Positions 15,320 through 23,221 of a DNA stretch of 37,160 nt are shown here, piece after piece. The number at the start of each line of letters is the position of its first letter. The stretch's first letter is position 1. The DNA is from Clostridia bacterium (lineage in GTDB: Bacteria; Bacillota; Limnochordia; DTU080; RSA5), in assembly GCA_002919235.1 (NCBI GenBank), contig PKEX01000025.1, positions 1-37,160 of the forward strand. The letters run 5' to 3'. The notes under the pieces are model-generated. The model saw nothing but the letters and a program-made list of their open reading frames with translations, had not been told where the DNA came from and did no database searches. A program made the position numbers and the translations under genes.

Positions 15320-17599
15320 TCAAGGCGGTTCCAGCCCGGCGGCCAGCGTTTCCGGGGCGACGGAGAGGACGGTGAGGGCGGGCCAAAGGAGCAGCGTGGA
15401 GGCGGCCACCACCCCCGAATCGTTCACCGCCAGGGCGACCAGGGCGGAAGCCACCGAGGCCTTGGTCATGTCCATGAGGCCGGGAAACCGCCGGCCCAGC
15501 ACCCGGCTGAACCGGTTGGGGACGAACGCCGCAGCGGCCAGCAGCGCAAAGGCCAGGAACACCACCCGGCTCCAGACGGTGAGGCGGATGAGCCGCCAGT
15601 TCATAGCCAGCTTCCGGCCGAACAGCTCCCAAAGGGGATCGGCGCCCGCGCTGGCGGCCTGCTGCATCACTTGCCCGAGGTGGGACGCTTCGGGGCCCGA
15701 AAGGCGGGAGTCCAGGTAGGCGAAGGCCGCGAGGACTGCTGCCGCCGCGGCGGTGAACGCGAGAATCCTCCCGGGACCCAACCGGCGGCCGGCCGCGAAG
15801 GTCCAGCCGAAGAAGGCGGCCGCGCCGGCGCTGATCGCGCCTCCGACGTTGATGCCGAGGCGGGGATGGAGCATGAGAAAGGCTGCGCCGGCCAGCAGGG
15901 CCGCCGGGATGCGGGCCGCCCGCGCCCGGGGCATCCGGTCGCGGGCAGCGTCCAGGAGCCAGGCGCAGCACATGAGCGAAGCGCCCAGGAGAACGCCCAT
16001 GTATTCGTTGCCGATGCCGTAGTACCGGGAGCCCGCCACGGGATCGTAGCCCAGCAGGCTCCTCTGCATAAGCGGCGCCTGAAGCGCCGTGTCGGCGGCG
16101 ATGAGGAGCGCGGTCGCGCCCCCGAGGAGGCCTGCGGTCCGCAGGGCTTTCCCCCGGCCGAGGAGGCCGCAGCCGAGCGCCAGGACCAGGGAGAGGCCGG
16201 CCGCAAGGAGCCAGGTCGCGGTCAGGGGCGCAGGGGGAAAGAGGGGCAACAGGAGCAGGGCCGCGGGCCCCGCGAGAAACCCGGCGTAGATCCCCCGCCA
16301 CAAGGCCGTCCACCGGCCTCTCGCGGGCACGATGCCGGCCCGCATCCCCGCGCTGGCGAGCCCACCCGCCCCCAGCAGGCCCAGGACGGCGAAAAAGTAC
16401 GGCTGGATCACCGGCAGCCGCTGGAGGTGGACCCGCTTGATCTCGGCGTACCGCTCCAGGAGCGCTTCAAGGGGAGCAGGGTGAGCGACGGGCCGCCACG
16501 GCCGCCCGCCGCGGGCGGGCGCGGCCTCAAGGCCGAGGTCGGCGAGGACCGCGGGCAGGAAGTCGACGTTGGCGACCAGCCCCGGCCGGCGGGTGGTGGC
16601 CGAGGTGAGGAGTCCCGGGCCCGTTCCCGCCGTCCCGGATCCCGGCGCCAGCTCCCAGCGGAACACCGGGGTGAGCAGGATGCCCTGCCGCCCCGGCGCC
16701 GCCGACGGGGAGGGCGAGACGAGGTAGACCAGCCGGGGCCGGGGCGGCGGGAGCTCCAAGAGCTCGCGGACAAAGCGGGCGATCCGCTCGAGGCTGGCGC
16801 GGCGAAGCGCGCGCGCCCGCGCCGGCGAGAGCTGCGCTCCGTAAGCTTCCAGCCGCGCCAGGTCGCCCAGGTCCACGGCGACCACGTCCGCGATCTCGAG
16901 GATCTCCGCGAGCCGCTGGCGGAGGCGGCCGTAGTCGGTGCGCGCCCCGCCCGGAAAGCGGGGGTCCCGCAGGAGCAGCGGCCCGCCGGCATCGCCCAGG
17001 AGGACGCTGCCCGCGTCGTCCATCACCAGCAGCGCCCCGTAGCGCTGCCGCTCCGAAGCGACATCGCCGTCGCCCAAGAGCGCGGCGGTGAGACCCGCTT
17101 CCTTGAGAAGACCGCCCAGCAGCCCGGCGCGGGGGGCTCCGGGCTGCACGAGCCCGGCCTGGTACAGTTCGCCGATGCCCAGGTGAAGGAGGCTTCCCCG
17201 GGGCGGCAGGCCGGTGAGGCTCTCGTAGAGCGAGGCCGCCGGAAGCCCCTGGTGGGTCTCGCCGGGCGCAAGGGCAAGGCCTGCCCACGGTCCCACGGCC
17301 GCCCGGGCGCCCGCCGCCAGGGACGCGTACCCGTTGGCCGAGGTCGCGCCGGCGGCGGTCCGGACGTTCATCATGCCGGCGGCTCCGCCCGTGGAGAGCC
17401 GCTCAGCGAGGGGCTCCAAGGCCGCGGGGAACTCCTGGAAGTCCTCTACGGCCAGCTTGTCCGCGATGACGATCACCGCCTGGGGACGGGCCGGCGCGGC
17501 GCCCGCGGCGCCGCAGGGGAACGCAACCGCCGCGGCCAGGGCCGCGGCCACGATGAGCAGCGGTGCCAAGGGAGGGAGGCGGCGCCCGTGGTGCCTCAC
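15320..17599 (-). CDS. Large membrane protein with alkaline-phosphatase-like extracytoplasmic domain
   Basis: The protein has 760 residues. Residues 1-38 form a signal/anchor (basic start, LLIVAAALAAAVAF). About 40-390 is an extracytoplasmic alpha/beta domain. Its start (QAVIVIADKLAVEDF) and the segment MNVRTAAGATSANGYASLAAGARA resemble proteins related to the alkaline phosphatase/phosphodiesterase superfamily, but the canonical nucleophile motif is not obvious. From about 395 to the end are roughly ten hydrophobic segments, with a conserved-looking loop RYYGIGNEYMG near residue 525. The start is a GTG whose last bases overlap the TGA of the lipid kinase gene (GTGA), indicating coupling. The frame stays open upstream to 18046, but that part lies within the kinase gene. 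A role in lipid or cell-envelope polymer metabolism is inferred from the kinase neighbour. Confidence 0.75.
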   Translation of the reverse strand: MRHHGRRLPPLAPLLIVAAALAAAVAFPCGAAGAAPARPQAVIVIADKLAVEDFQEFPAALEPLAERLSTGGAAGMMNVRTAAGATSANGYASLAAGARAAVGPWAGLALAPGETHQGLPAASLYESLTGLPPRGSLLHLGIGELYQAGLVQPGAPRAGLLGGLLKEAGLTAALLGDGDVASERQRYGALLVMDDAGSVLLGDAGGPLLLRDPRFPGGARTDYGRLRQRLAEILEIADVVAVDLGDLARLEAYGAQLSPARARALRRASLERIARFVRELLELPPPRPRLVYLVSPSPSAAPGRQGILLTPVFRWELAPGSGTAGTGPGLLTSATTRRPGLVANVDFLPAVLADLGLEAAPARGGRPWRPVAHPAPLEALLERYAEIKRVHLQRLPVIQPYFFAVLGLLGAGGLASAGMRAGIVPARGRWTALWRGIYAGFLAGPAALLLLPLFPPAPLTATWLLAAGLSLVLALGCGLLGRGKALRTAGLLGGATALLIAADTALQAPLMQRSLLGYDPVAGSRYYGIGNEYMGVLLGASLMCCAWLLDAARDRMPRARAARIPAALLAGAAFLMLHPRLGINVGGAISAGAAAFFGWTFAAGRRLGPGRILAFTAAAAAVLAAFAYLDSRLSGPEASHLGQVMQQAASAGADPLWELFGRKLAMNWRLIRLTVWSRVVFLAFALLAAAAFVPNRFSRVLGRRFPGLMDMTKASVASALVALAVNDSGVVAASTLLLWPALTVLSVAPETLAAGLEPP

Positions 17600-18537
17600 G
17601 GCGACGATCCCAGGCTCCTGGCCGCGGCCGCCTTCCCCCGGATGGAGGTGACCTTGCTGGGCCTCCACGAGCCGGCAGGGACCACCACGTTCAAGGCGCG
17701 CTGCTGGACGGTGAACGTGGCGGGCAAGCCGCCGATCACTTGCCCGTCCGCCTGGATCCGGACGGAGCTGGGCCCGTCCACGCGGACGATATGGGCTTTC
17801 CCGTAGTGGAACTTGCGCTGCCGGATGTGGGTGCCGCGAAAGACGCGCGCCAGCGCGAGGAGCGCTTCGGCCCGGCTGAGATCGCCCGCGAGGCAGACGT
17901 CGAGCAGGCCGTCGTCGTAGTCGGCTGAAGGGCAGATCTTGAGGCCCCCGGCGTAGTAGCGGCCGTTGCCGACCGCGAGGAGAAAGACGTTCCCCTCGCT
18001 TCGCCGCCCGTCGACGTCCACCACCAGGCGCTGCGGGCGGTACCACGCCAGGGTCTTCACGGCGGCGGCCAGGTACGGCAGGGAACCCTGGCCCGGCGCC
18101 CGCTCCGCCCGCTCCGCCACGTGGGCGTCAAAGCCGATCCCGGCCACGTTGAGAAACGGGCGCCCGTTCACCGCGGGGAGGTCGAAGGGGCGCACCTCGC
18201 CGTGGAGGAGCTGCTCCAGCGCGGCGCGCGGGGCGAAGGAGATGCGGGCGCTGCGCGCGAAGTCGTTGCCCCTGCCGGCGGGAATGACGCCCAGGGTGCG
18301 CCCGGGCGGAAGGCCGGCCAGCATCTGGCTCAGCGTGCCGTCGCCCCCCACGGCGACGGCGATCACGCCTTCGGGGATGCGGGCCGCGATCTCCTCTGCG
18401 TCGCCGGGCCGGCGGGTGACGGACCACTCGAACTCCACCCGCCGCGCCGCAAGGCGCTCCTTGATCTCCGCCCATACCCGGGCGCCCTTGCCGCCGCCGG
18501 CCGCCGGGTTGATGACGAAGTGATACGCAGGTTTCAC
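17596..18537 (-). CDS. YegS/BmrU-type lipid kinase (diacylglycerol kinase family)
   Basis: The 313-residue protein has the start typical of the family (YHFVINPAAGGGKG), the nucleotide-binding GGDGT at 64-68, GVIPAGRGNDFARS, and a C-terminal strand-rich domain with CPSADYDDGLLDVCL and a VRIQADGQ motif. These enzymes phosphorylate diacylglycerol or related lipids at the inner membrane face; substrate cannot be assigned here. The frame begins at a GTG at 18555, but AGGAG lies ten bases before the GTG at 18537, which I choose. The downstream gene overlaps by four bases. A 14-bp palindrome and a 20-bp palindrome lie directly upstream. Confidence 0.88.
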   Translation of the reverse strand: MKPAYHFVINPAAGGGKGARVWAEIKERLAARRVEFEWSVTRRPGDAEEIAARIPEGVIAVAVGGDGTLSQMLAGLPPGRTLGVIPAGRGNDFARSARISFAPRAALEQLLHGEVRPFDLPAVNGRPFLNVAGIGFDAHVAERAERAPGQGSLPYLAAAVKTLAWYRPQRLVVDVDGRRSEGNVFLLAVGNGRYYAGGLKICPSADYDDGLLDVCLAGDLSRAEALLALARVFRGTHIRQRKFHYGKAHIVRVDGPSSVRIQADGQVIGGLPATFTVQQRALNVVVPAGSWRPSKVTSIRGKAAAARSLGSSP

Positions 18538-18553
18538 CTGGTCATCGCTCCTC

Positions 18554-18567
18554 ACCCTCGCGAGGGT
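18554..18567. promoter_or_regulatory. 14-bp palindrome upstream of the lipid kinase gene
   Basis: ACCCTCGCGAGGGT is a perfect palindrome about 17 bases before the chosen GTG start. It may be an operator or an RNA hairpin close to the ribosome site. No promoter was recognised around it. Confidence 0.4.
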
Positions 18568-18584
18568 AAGGCTACCCGGCGGGT

Positions 18585-18604
18585 GGCGGCCGCATGCGGC
18601 CGCC
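18585..18604. repeat. 20-bp perfect palindrome
   Basis: GGCGGCCGCATGCGGCCGCC is fully self-complementary. It lies between the terminator of the VOC gene and the lipid kinase gene. It may be an extra terminator stem or a protein-binding site. Confidence 0.6.
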
Positions 18605-18622
18605 TGCCGCTGCGCCGCGGAG

Positions 18623-18654
18623 ATGAAAAAGCCGGCGCCGCAGCCCGGCGCCGG
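18623..18654 (-). terminator. Rho-independent terminator of the VOC protein gene
   Basis: CCGGCGCCG (18632-18640) pairs with CGGCGCCGG (18646-18654). On the minus strand the stem is followed by CTTTTTCATC. Confidence 0.85.
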
Positions 18655-18668
18655 ACGTCCAAAGCGGT

Positions 18669-19052
18669 TTAGTACTTGTCCTCCAAGAGCTCGACCTCGT
18701 AGCCGTCGGGGTCGGTGAGAAACGCCATCTTGTTTCCCTGGGCGAAGGCTTCCCGCCAGTTGTCCGGCCAGATCTCAAGCCCCTTCTTCTCCAGCTCCTC
18801 GCAGAAGGCCGCAAGATCCGGCACGCTGATGGCGATGTGCATCAGGTCCTCGGGGACCTTGAGGTCGTAATCCGGAGAGTAGCAGAGCTCGATGGCGTGG
18901 TCGTTCCCGGGAAGCTCGAGAAAGGCCAGCTGGTTTCCGGCCGGCGAGCGGTCGGTCCTGCGGGTCACCTGAAAGCCCAGGTTGTCACAGTACCAGCGGA
19001 TGGAGCGCTCGAGGTCGCTCACCCGAAAGCGGGTATGAAGCAGTTTCGCCAT
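18669..19052 (-). CDS. VOC family protein, glyoxalase I-like
   Basis: The 127-residue protein shows the two beta-alpha-beta-beta-beta halves of the vicinal oxygen chelate fold. The first half is LLHTRFRVSDLERSIRWYCDNLGF, with the likely metal His6 and a Glu in the AIELCY strand. The second is LMHIAISVPDL, with its own His, ending in DPDGYEVELLED with Glu. These are the four metal positions of lactoylglutathione lyase-type enzymes, and the overall pattern is that of GloA. Substrate is not provable, since Bacillota commonly use bacillithiol rather than glutathione. The ATG is preceded by GGAGGGAGTTTC. The gene lies between glnA and the lipid kinase gene, same strand as both, with its own terminator. 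Confidence 0.88.
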   Translation of the reverse strand: MAKLLHTRFRVSDLERSIRWYCDNLGFQVTRRTDRSPAGNQLAFLELPGNDHAIELCYSPDYDLKVPEDLMHIAISVPDLAAFCEELEKKGLEIWPDNWREAFAQGNKMAFLTDPDGYEVELLEDKY

Positions 19053-19053
19053 G

Positions 19054-19080
19054 AAACTCCCTCCGTCTCGAGACGAGTTT
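19054..19080 (-). promoter_or_regulatory. Inverted repeats enclosing the ribosome site of the VOC gene
   Basis: CGTCTCGAGACG (19064-19075) is a perfect palindrome. Outside it, AAACTC (19054-19059) is complementary to GAGTTT (19075-19080). On the minus strand this structure would place GGAGGG between two paired elements, so translation could depend on folding. Confidence 0.4.
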
Positions 19081-19166
19081 TCCCCCAGTCACGCTCACCT
19101 TTCCACGCCGCGGCGGCTCTCCCTCCTCCGGCGCCGCCCGCCGCACCGCGCCCCGCCGGCGAGGCC

Positions 19167-20486
19167 CTAATACACGCCCAGGTACTGTTCGATCTCCCAC
19201 GGGTGCACCTGGCTGCGGTAGACGTCCCATTCGATCCGCTTGCCGCTGATGAAGTGGGTGCAGACGTGAGGGCCGAGCGCTTCCTTTATCACCTCGTCGG
19301 CCTCGAGCGCGTCCAGAGCCTCCGCCAGGCTTCCCGGGAGCGAAGGAATTCCCCGGGCCGCCCGCTCTTCGGGAGAGAGCGCGTAGATGTTGAACGTGAC
19401 CGAGGGGCCCGGGTCGATCTTGTTCTTGATGCCGTCGACGCCGGCGGCGATCATGGCGGCGAAAGCCAGGTAGGGGTTGCACGAGGGATCGGGGGAGCGC
19501 AGCTCGATGCGGGTCCCCTGCTGGCGGCTGGCGGGGACCCGCACCAGGGCGCTGCGGTTGTGCGCCGACCAGGCGATGTACACCGGCGCCTCATACCCCG
19601 GCACCAGCCGCTTGTACGAATTCACCAGCGGGTTGGCCACCGCCGTGATGGCCGGGGCGTGCTTGAGAAGCCCTCCGATGAAATAGCGAGCCACGTCGCT
19701 CAGCTGGTGCTCGCCGTGGGGATCGTAGAAGGCGTTCTGCCCGTCCTTGAAAAGGCTGATGTGGGTGTGCATCCCCGAGCCGTTGATGCCGAAGATGGGC
19801 TTCGGCATAAAGGTGGCGTGGAGCCCGTGGCGCTTGGCGATGGCCCGGGTGACCACCTTGAACGTCGCGACCCGGTCTGCCTGGGTCAGGGCGTCGCCGT
19901 ACTTAAAATCGATCTCGTGCTGGCCGGGAGCCACCTCGTGGTGGGACGCCTCCACCTCGAAGCCCATGGCCTCCAGGGCCAGCACGATATCCCGCCGGGC
20001 GTCCTCGCCCCGGTCGACGGGGCCCAGGTCGAAGTAGCCGGCCTTGTCGTGGGTTTCGAGCAGCGGGGCGCCGTCGGGATCGGCCTTGAACAGAAAGAAC
20101 TCGCACTCCGGCCCGAGGTTGACCGTATATCCCAGCTCCTCTATCTGGGCCACCGCCCGCTTGAGGACGTAGCGGGGGTCGCCTTCAAAGGGCTTGCCGT
20201 CGATCTTGTAGACGTCGCAGATCAAGCGGGCCACCGGTTTGTCCTCGCGCCAGGGAAAGAGGGTGAAGGTGTTCGGGTCGGGGCGGAGGTTCATGTCGGA
20301 CTCTTCGATCCGGGTAAACCCCTGGATGGAGGAGCCGTCGAACATGATCTGGTTGTCCAGCGCCCGCTCCAGCTGGCTGCGGGGGATGGCCACGTTCTTG
20401 ATGATCCCCATGATGTCGCTGAACTGCAGGCGAACGAAGCGGACACCCCACTCGTCTGCTTTCCGGAGGATCTCCTCTTTGGTCAT
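19167..20486 (-). CDS. glnA: Glutamine synthetase, type I
   Basis: It makes glutamine from glutamate, ammonia and ATP. The 439-residue length and [10 protein letters not shown] followed by Arg59 place it with the GSI-alpha enzymes of Bacillota, in which this Arg mediates feedback inhibition. GPECEFFLF and the C-terminal [17 protein letters not shown] are further family marks. The frame is open to 20588, but the extra N-terminus is low-complexity Arg/Gly/Pro sequence. The ATG at 20486 begins the conserved MTKEEIL and has GGGAGG upstream. The gene has a well-formed sigma-A promoter with a GlnR/TnrA-type box right behind the -35. No glnR lies next to it, unlike in Bacillus subtilis. Confidence 0.96.
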   Translation of the reverse strand: MTKEEILRKADEWGVRFVRLQFSDIMGIIKNVAIPRSQLERALDNQIMFDGSSIQGFTRIEESDMNLRPDPNTFTLFPWREDKPVARLICDVYKIDGKPFEGDPRYVLKRAVAQIEELGYTVNLGPECEFFLFKADPDGAPLLETHDKAGYFDLGPVDRGEDARRDIVLALEAMGFEVEASHHEVAPGQHEIDFKYGDALTQADRVATFKVVTRAIAKRHGLHATFMPKPIFGINGSGMHTHISLFKDGQNAFYDPHGEHQLSDVARYFIGGLLKHAPAITAVANPLVNSYKRLVPGYEAPVYIAWSAHNRSALVRVPASRQQGTRIELRSPDPSCNPYLAFAAMIAAGVDGIKNKIDPGPSVTFNIYALSPEERAARGIPSLPGSLAEALDALEADEVIKEALGPHVCTHFISGKRIEWDVYRSQVHPWEIEQYLGVY

Positions 20487-20587
20487 GGCATCGCCCGTCC
20501 TCCCGGCGCCCGCAGGGCGGCCCCGCCGCGGCGCCCTGCGCCCGGCGAACTCCCCGGCGGGCCTTCCAGAGAATGCTTTATGGGTCA

Positions 20588-20616
20588 ATTATAGGGACGA
20601 CGGGACCGTGATTCAA
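20588..20616 (-). promoter_or_regulatory. Sigma-A promoter of glnA
   Basis: On the minus strand, TTGAAT (20616-20611), a 17-base spacer and TATAAT (20593-20588). The predicted transcription start is near 20581, giving a leader of about 95 bases. Confidence 0.8.
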
Positions 20617-20624
20617 GAGATTCG

Positions 20625-20641
20625 TGTAAGAAAAGCTGACA
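20625..20641. promoter_or_regulatory. GlnR/TnrA-type operator of glnA
   Basis: TGTAAGAAAAGCTGACA matches the B. subtilis GlnR/TnrA consensus TGTNA-N7-TNACA at every fixed position. Its centre is about 52 bases upstream of the predicted glnA start point, the position of such sites at known nitrogen-regulated promoters. Two direct copies of CTGACATA (20636-20643 and 20647-20654), 11 bases apart, extend the site away from the promoter. Confidence 0.75.
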
Positions 20642-20673
20642 TATCCCTGACATAAGGCGGGCGGCTTCCGGAT

Positions 20674-20838
20674 TCAACGGCGGGAGCGGCGGATCCCGTT
20701 CACCACGAAGACCGCCTGGGCGACGACGATGAGGATGAAGAGGACGAGGCGGGGCACCGGGGGGATGGGAAACGCGTTGAGCACCAGCACGGCCGCAAGG
20801 AGCAGCAGAAAGATGATGAAATCGCGATCGGTGAGCAT
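20674..20838 (-). CDS. Small membrane protein, 54 residues
   Basis: The ATG at 20838 has GGAGGTG eight bases upstream, a strong start signal inside a much longer chance frame. The product has two hydrophobic stretches, about 8-24 (IIFLLLLAAVLVLNAF) and 30-47 (LVLFILIVVAQAVFVVNG), and ends in the basic tail IRRSRR. So it is probably a two-helix membrane protein with a cytoplasmic C-terminus. No family recognised. It diverges from the YyaL-type gene and precedes glnA on the same strand, but the glnA promoter lies between them. Confidence 0.65.
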   Translation of the reverse strand: MLTDRDFIIFLLLLAAVLVLNAFPIPPVPRLVLFILIVVAQAVFVVNGIRRSRR

Positions 20839-20958
20839 GGCCCGCACCTCCGTACGGAATGAGAGCATTCTCGGCCGCCGGCCGGACACCTCCTGTCCCG
20901 CTGGGGTATACTGGAGGCAATGACGCGCCGGACCACCCCGGCGAGGGAGGGCATGCCC

Positions 20959-23076
20959 GTGCACCACCAAGAGCGCAAGCCCAACCGCTTGATCCACGAG
21001 ACCAGCCCGTACCTGCTCCAGCACGCCTACAATCCGGTGGACTGGTACCCGTGGGGCGACGAAGCCCTGGAGCGGGCGAGGACCGAGGACAAGCCGATTC
21101 TCCTTTCCATCGGATATTCCGCGTGCCACTGGTGCCACGTGATGGAGCGGGAGTCGTTTGAGAATCCAGAGATCGCCGCGCTGATGAACCAGCATTTCGT
21201 CAACATCAAGGTCGACCGGGAGGAGCGGCCCGACCTGGACGAGATCTACCAGACCGCCGCCCAGCTCCTGACCGGTCAGGGCGGCTGGCCGCTCACCGTC
21301 TTTCTCACCCCGGACCAGCGGCCGTTTTTCGCCGGCACCTACTTCCCGCCGGAAGACCGCTACGGCCGCCCGGGATTTGCCAGGGTCCTCAAGACGCTGA
21401 GCGAGGCGTACCAGCAAGAGCGGGCGCGCATCGACCGCATCGCGGCGGAGCTGGTGCGGGCCATCCAGCAGGTGGACCGCCGCGACGTGGACCGGAGGGC
21501 CCCGATCCGGCCCGAGACGGGCGAGGCGCTCCTGGCCAAGGCCGTCGAATGGCTGGCCCGGGCCTTTGACCGGGAATACGGCGGCTTCGGGGACGCCCCC
21601 AAGTTTCCCAACGCGCCCCTCCTGGAGCTCTTCATCCGGCACGCCGCCCGCACGGGCCAGCGGGAATACCTCGAGATGGCCTGCACTGCCCTGGCGGCCA
21701 TGGCCCGCGGGGGCATCTACGACCACCTGGGCGGGGGGTTTCACCGCTACGCCACCGACCGGCGCTGGCTCATCCCCCACTTTGAAAAGATGCTGTACGA
21801 CAATGCGCTGCTTCCCTGTGTGTACCTTCAGGCCTGGCAGCTGACGGGCGATCCCCTTTTCGAGCGGGTGGTCCGGGAGACCCTGGCCTACGTGGAGCGG
21901 GAGATGTCCCACCCGGAAGGGGGTTTTTACAGCTCCCAGGACGCCGACGCGGAAGGTGAAGAGGGAAAGTTCTTTGTCTGGCGGCGGGACGAGGTGCTGG
22001 AGCTCTTGGGCCGGGAGCTGGGAGCGCTCTTCTGCGACGCCTACGGCGTGACGCCCCGGGGCAACTTCGAAAAGGGCGCGTCGGTGCTGCACGCGGCCGT
22101 GCCGCCGGAAGCGTGCGCCCAAAGGCACGGCCTTTCGCCGGAGGAGGCCGAGGCCCGGCTGGCGGAGGCCCGGGCGCGCCTTTTCGAAGCCCGCGAGCGG
22201 CGCGTGAAGCCCGGCCGGGACGAAAAGGCCATCGCCGCGTGGAACGCGCTGATGATCTCTGCTTTTGCCCGGGCAGGCCGCGCGCTGGGGGAGAGGGCGT
22301 TCATCGAAAGGGCCCGCCGGGCCGCGGCCTTCGTCGAAGCCCGCCTCATCCGGGGCGGCAGGCTCGTGCGGAGCTTTAAGGAGAAGCCTTCGCCGGTCCC
22401 CGGTTTTCTCGAGGACTACGCGTGCTGGGCGCAGGCCTTGATCGACCTCTACGAGGCGACGCTGGAGCGGGCCTACCTGGAGAAAGCCGCCGGGGTCGTG
22501 GACGCGGTCCTTGAGCTCTTCTGGGACGACCAAGCCCCCGGGTTCTTCCTCACCCCCCGGGGCCACGAGGAGCTGGTCCACCGGCCGAAGGACTGGCGCG
22601 ACCAGAGCATCCCTTCCGGCACGGGCGTCGCCGTGCAAGCGCTCCTCCGCCTGGACGCCGCCTTCGACCGGCGGGGCTACCGGGCGCGGGCGGAGCAGGT
22701 CCTGGAGACGTACGCGCGGCAGATGGACCAGAATCCCTGGGGGACCGCCTCTCTCCTCCTGGCCTACGACGGCCTGGTGCGAGGCGCCACCGAGGTGGTG
22801 CTGGTGGCCGGAGAAAGCCCCGGGGAGCTCGAGCCCTTCCAGCGGGTCATCGGGCGCCGCTACCTCCCGCACGGCGTGGTGCATGCCATCGGCGAGGCCG
22901 AGGCGCGGGAGGAAGGCGCGCCGCTCCTGTGGCGAGGAAAGGGCCGGCAGGACGGAAAGCCCACGGCCTACGTCTGCCGGGGCGAGGCCTGCTCCGCCCC
23001 GGTGACCGATCCCGCGGCGCTCGACGGCCTGCTGGCCGCGTGCGTGGCTCACGCCGCCGGCCCCGGGGAGCGGTGA
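20959..23076 (+). CDS. YyaL/SSP411-type thioredoxin-domain protein (DUF255)
   Basis: A protein of about 705 residues. The N-terminal DUF255 thioredoxin-like domain has [18 protein letters not shown] and the CxxC motif C56-H-W-C59 in SACHWCHVM. It is followed by [12 protein letters not shown] and a long alpha/alpha-toroid region ([52 protein letters not shown]) resembling glycoside-hydrolase toroids. The order is that of B. subtilis YyaL and human SPATA20; function is not established. Starts are uncertain: ATG 20920, ATG 20953 or GTG 20959. Only the GTG has well-spaced GGGAGG, and it gives a start like that of YyaL. A TATACT at 20908-20913 may be its -10. Confidence 0.9.
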   Translation: MHHQERKPNRLIHETSPYLLQHAYNPVDWYPWGDEALERARTEDKPILLSIGYSACHWCHVMERESFENPEIAALMNQHFVNIKVDREERPDLDEIYQTAAQLLTGQGGWPLTVFLTPDQRPFFAGTYFPPEDRYGRPGFARVLKTLSEAYQQERARIDRIAAELVRAIQQVDRRDVDRRAPIRPETGEALLAKAVEWLARAFDREYGGFGDAPKFPNAPLLELFIRHAARTGQREYLEMACTALAAMARGGIYDHLGGGFHRYATDRRWLIPHFEKMLYDNALLPCVYLQAWQLTGDPLFERVVRETLAYVEREMSHPEGGFYSSQDADAEGEEGKFFVWRRDEVLELLGRELGALFCDAYGVTPRGNFEKGASVLHAAVPPEACAQRHGLSPEEAEARLAEARARLFEARERRVKPGRDEKAIAAWNALMISAFARAGRALGERAFIERARRAAAFVEARLIRGGRLVRSFKEKPSPVPGFLEDYACWAQALIDLYEATLERAYLEKAAGVVDAVLELFWDDQAPGFFLTPRGHEELVHRPKDWRDQSIPSGTGVAVQALLRLDAAFDRRGYRARAEQVLETYARQMDQNPWGTASLLLAYDGLVRGATEVVLVAGESPGELEPFQRVIGRRYLPHGVVHAIGEAEAREEGAPLLWRGKGRQDGKPTAYVCRGEACSAPVTDPAALDGLLAACVAHAAGPGER

Positions 23077-23221
23077 GGCAAGAGGCGCTGAGGAGTTCCC
23101 CGGGCTCGTGCGGCACCAGTCCCGGATCGAAGGCGTCCGCCCCTTGCGGCGGAGGGTTGCGCCCGGTCAAAGCGAAGTTAGGCGTGGATTTCAAACCACC
23201 GGACGGGGAGGTCTGTGGTCC
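23077..23221 (+). other. Structured-looking leader before the NlpC/P60-like gene
   Basis: 145 bases without a gene. Several stems can be drawn: TCCGCC-CCTTGC-GGCGGA, GTGG-ATTTCAAA-CCAC and an outer CGGG/CCCG pair. C-di-AMP (ydaO) riboswitches often precede cell-wall hydrolase genes. The CGCTGA near the start and CCCGGTCA near the end recall that element, but its conserved core is not present, so I do not call it. Confidence 0.3.

Noticed and set aside
14921-17806. Very long plus-strand frame (961 codons)
   Set aside because: It is antisense to trxA and the membrane protein gene, full of low-complexity Gly/Arg/Pro, with no recognisable motif; a GC-driven chance frame.
17600-18046. N-terminal extension of the large membrane protein
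   Set aside because: The extra 149 codons overlap the lipid kinase gene and read as Arg/Pro-rich nonsense; the GTG at 17599 begins a clear signal sequence.
20839-23052. Long minus-strand frame antisense to the YyaL-type gene
   Set aside because: Only its last 54 codons have a ribosome site and sensible composition; the rest mirrors the YyaL-type gene.
23077-23221. c-di-AMP (ydaO) riboswitch
   Set aside because: Position and gene type fit, but the conserved core sequence is not visible; reported only as an unassigned leader.
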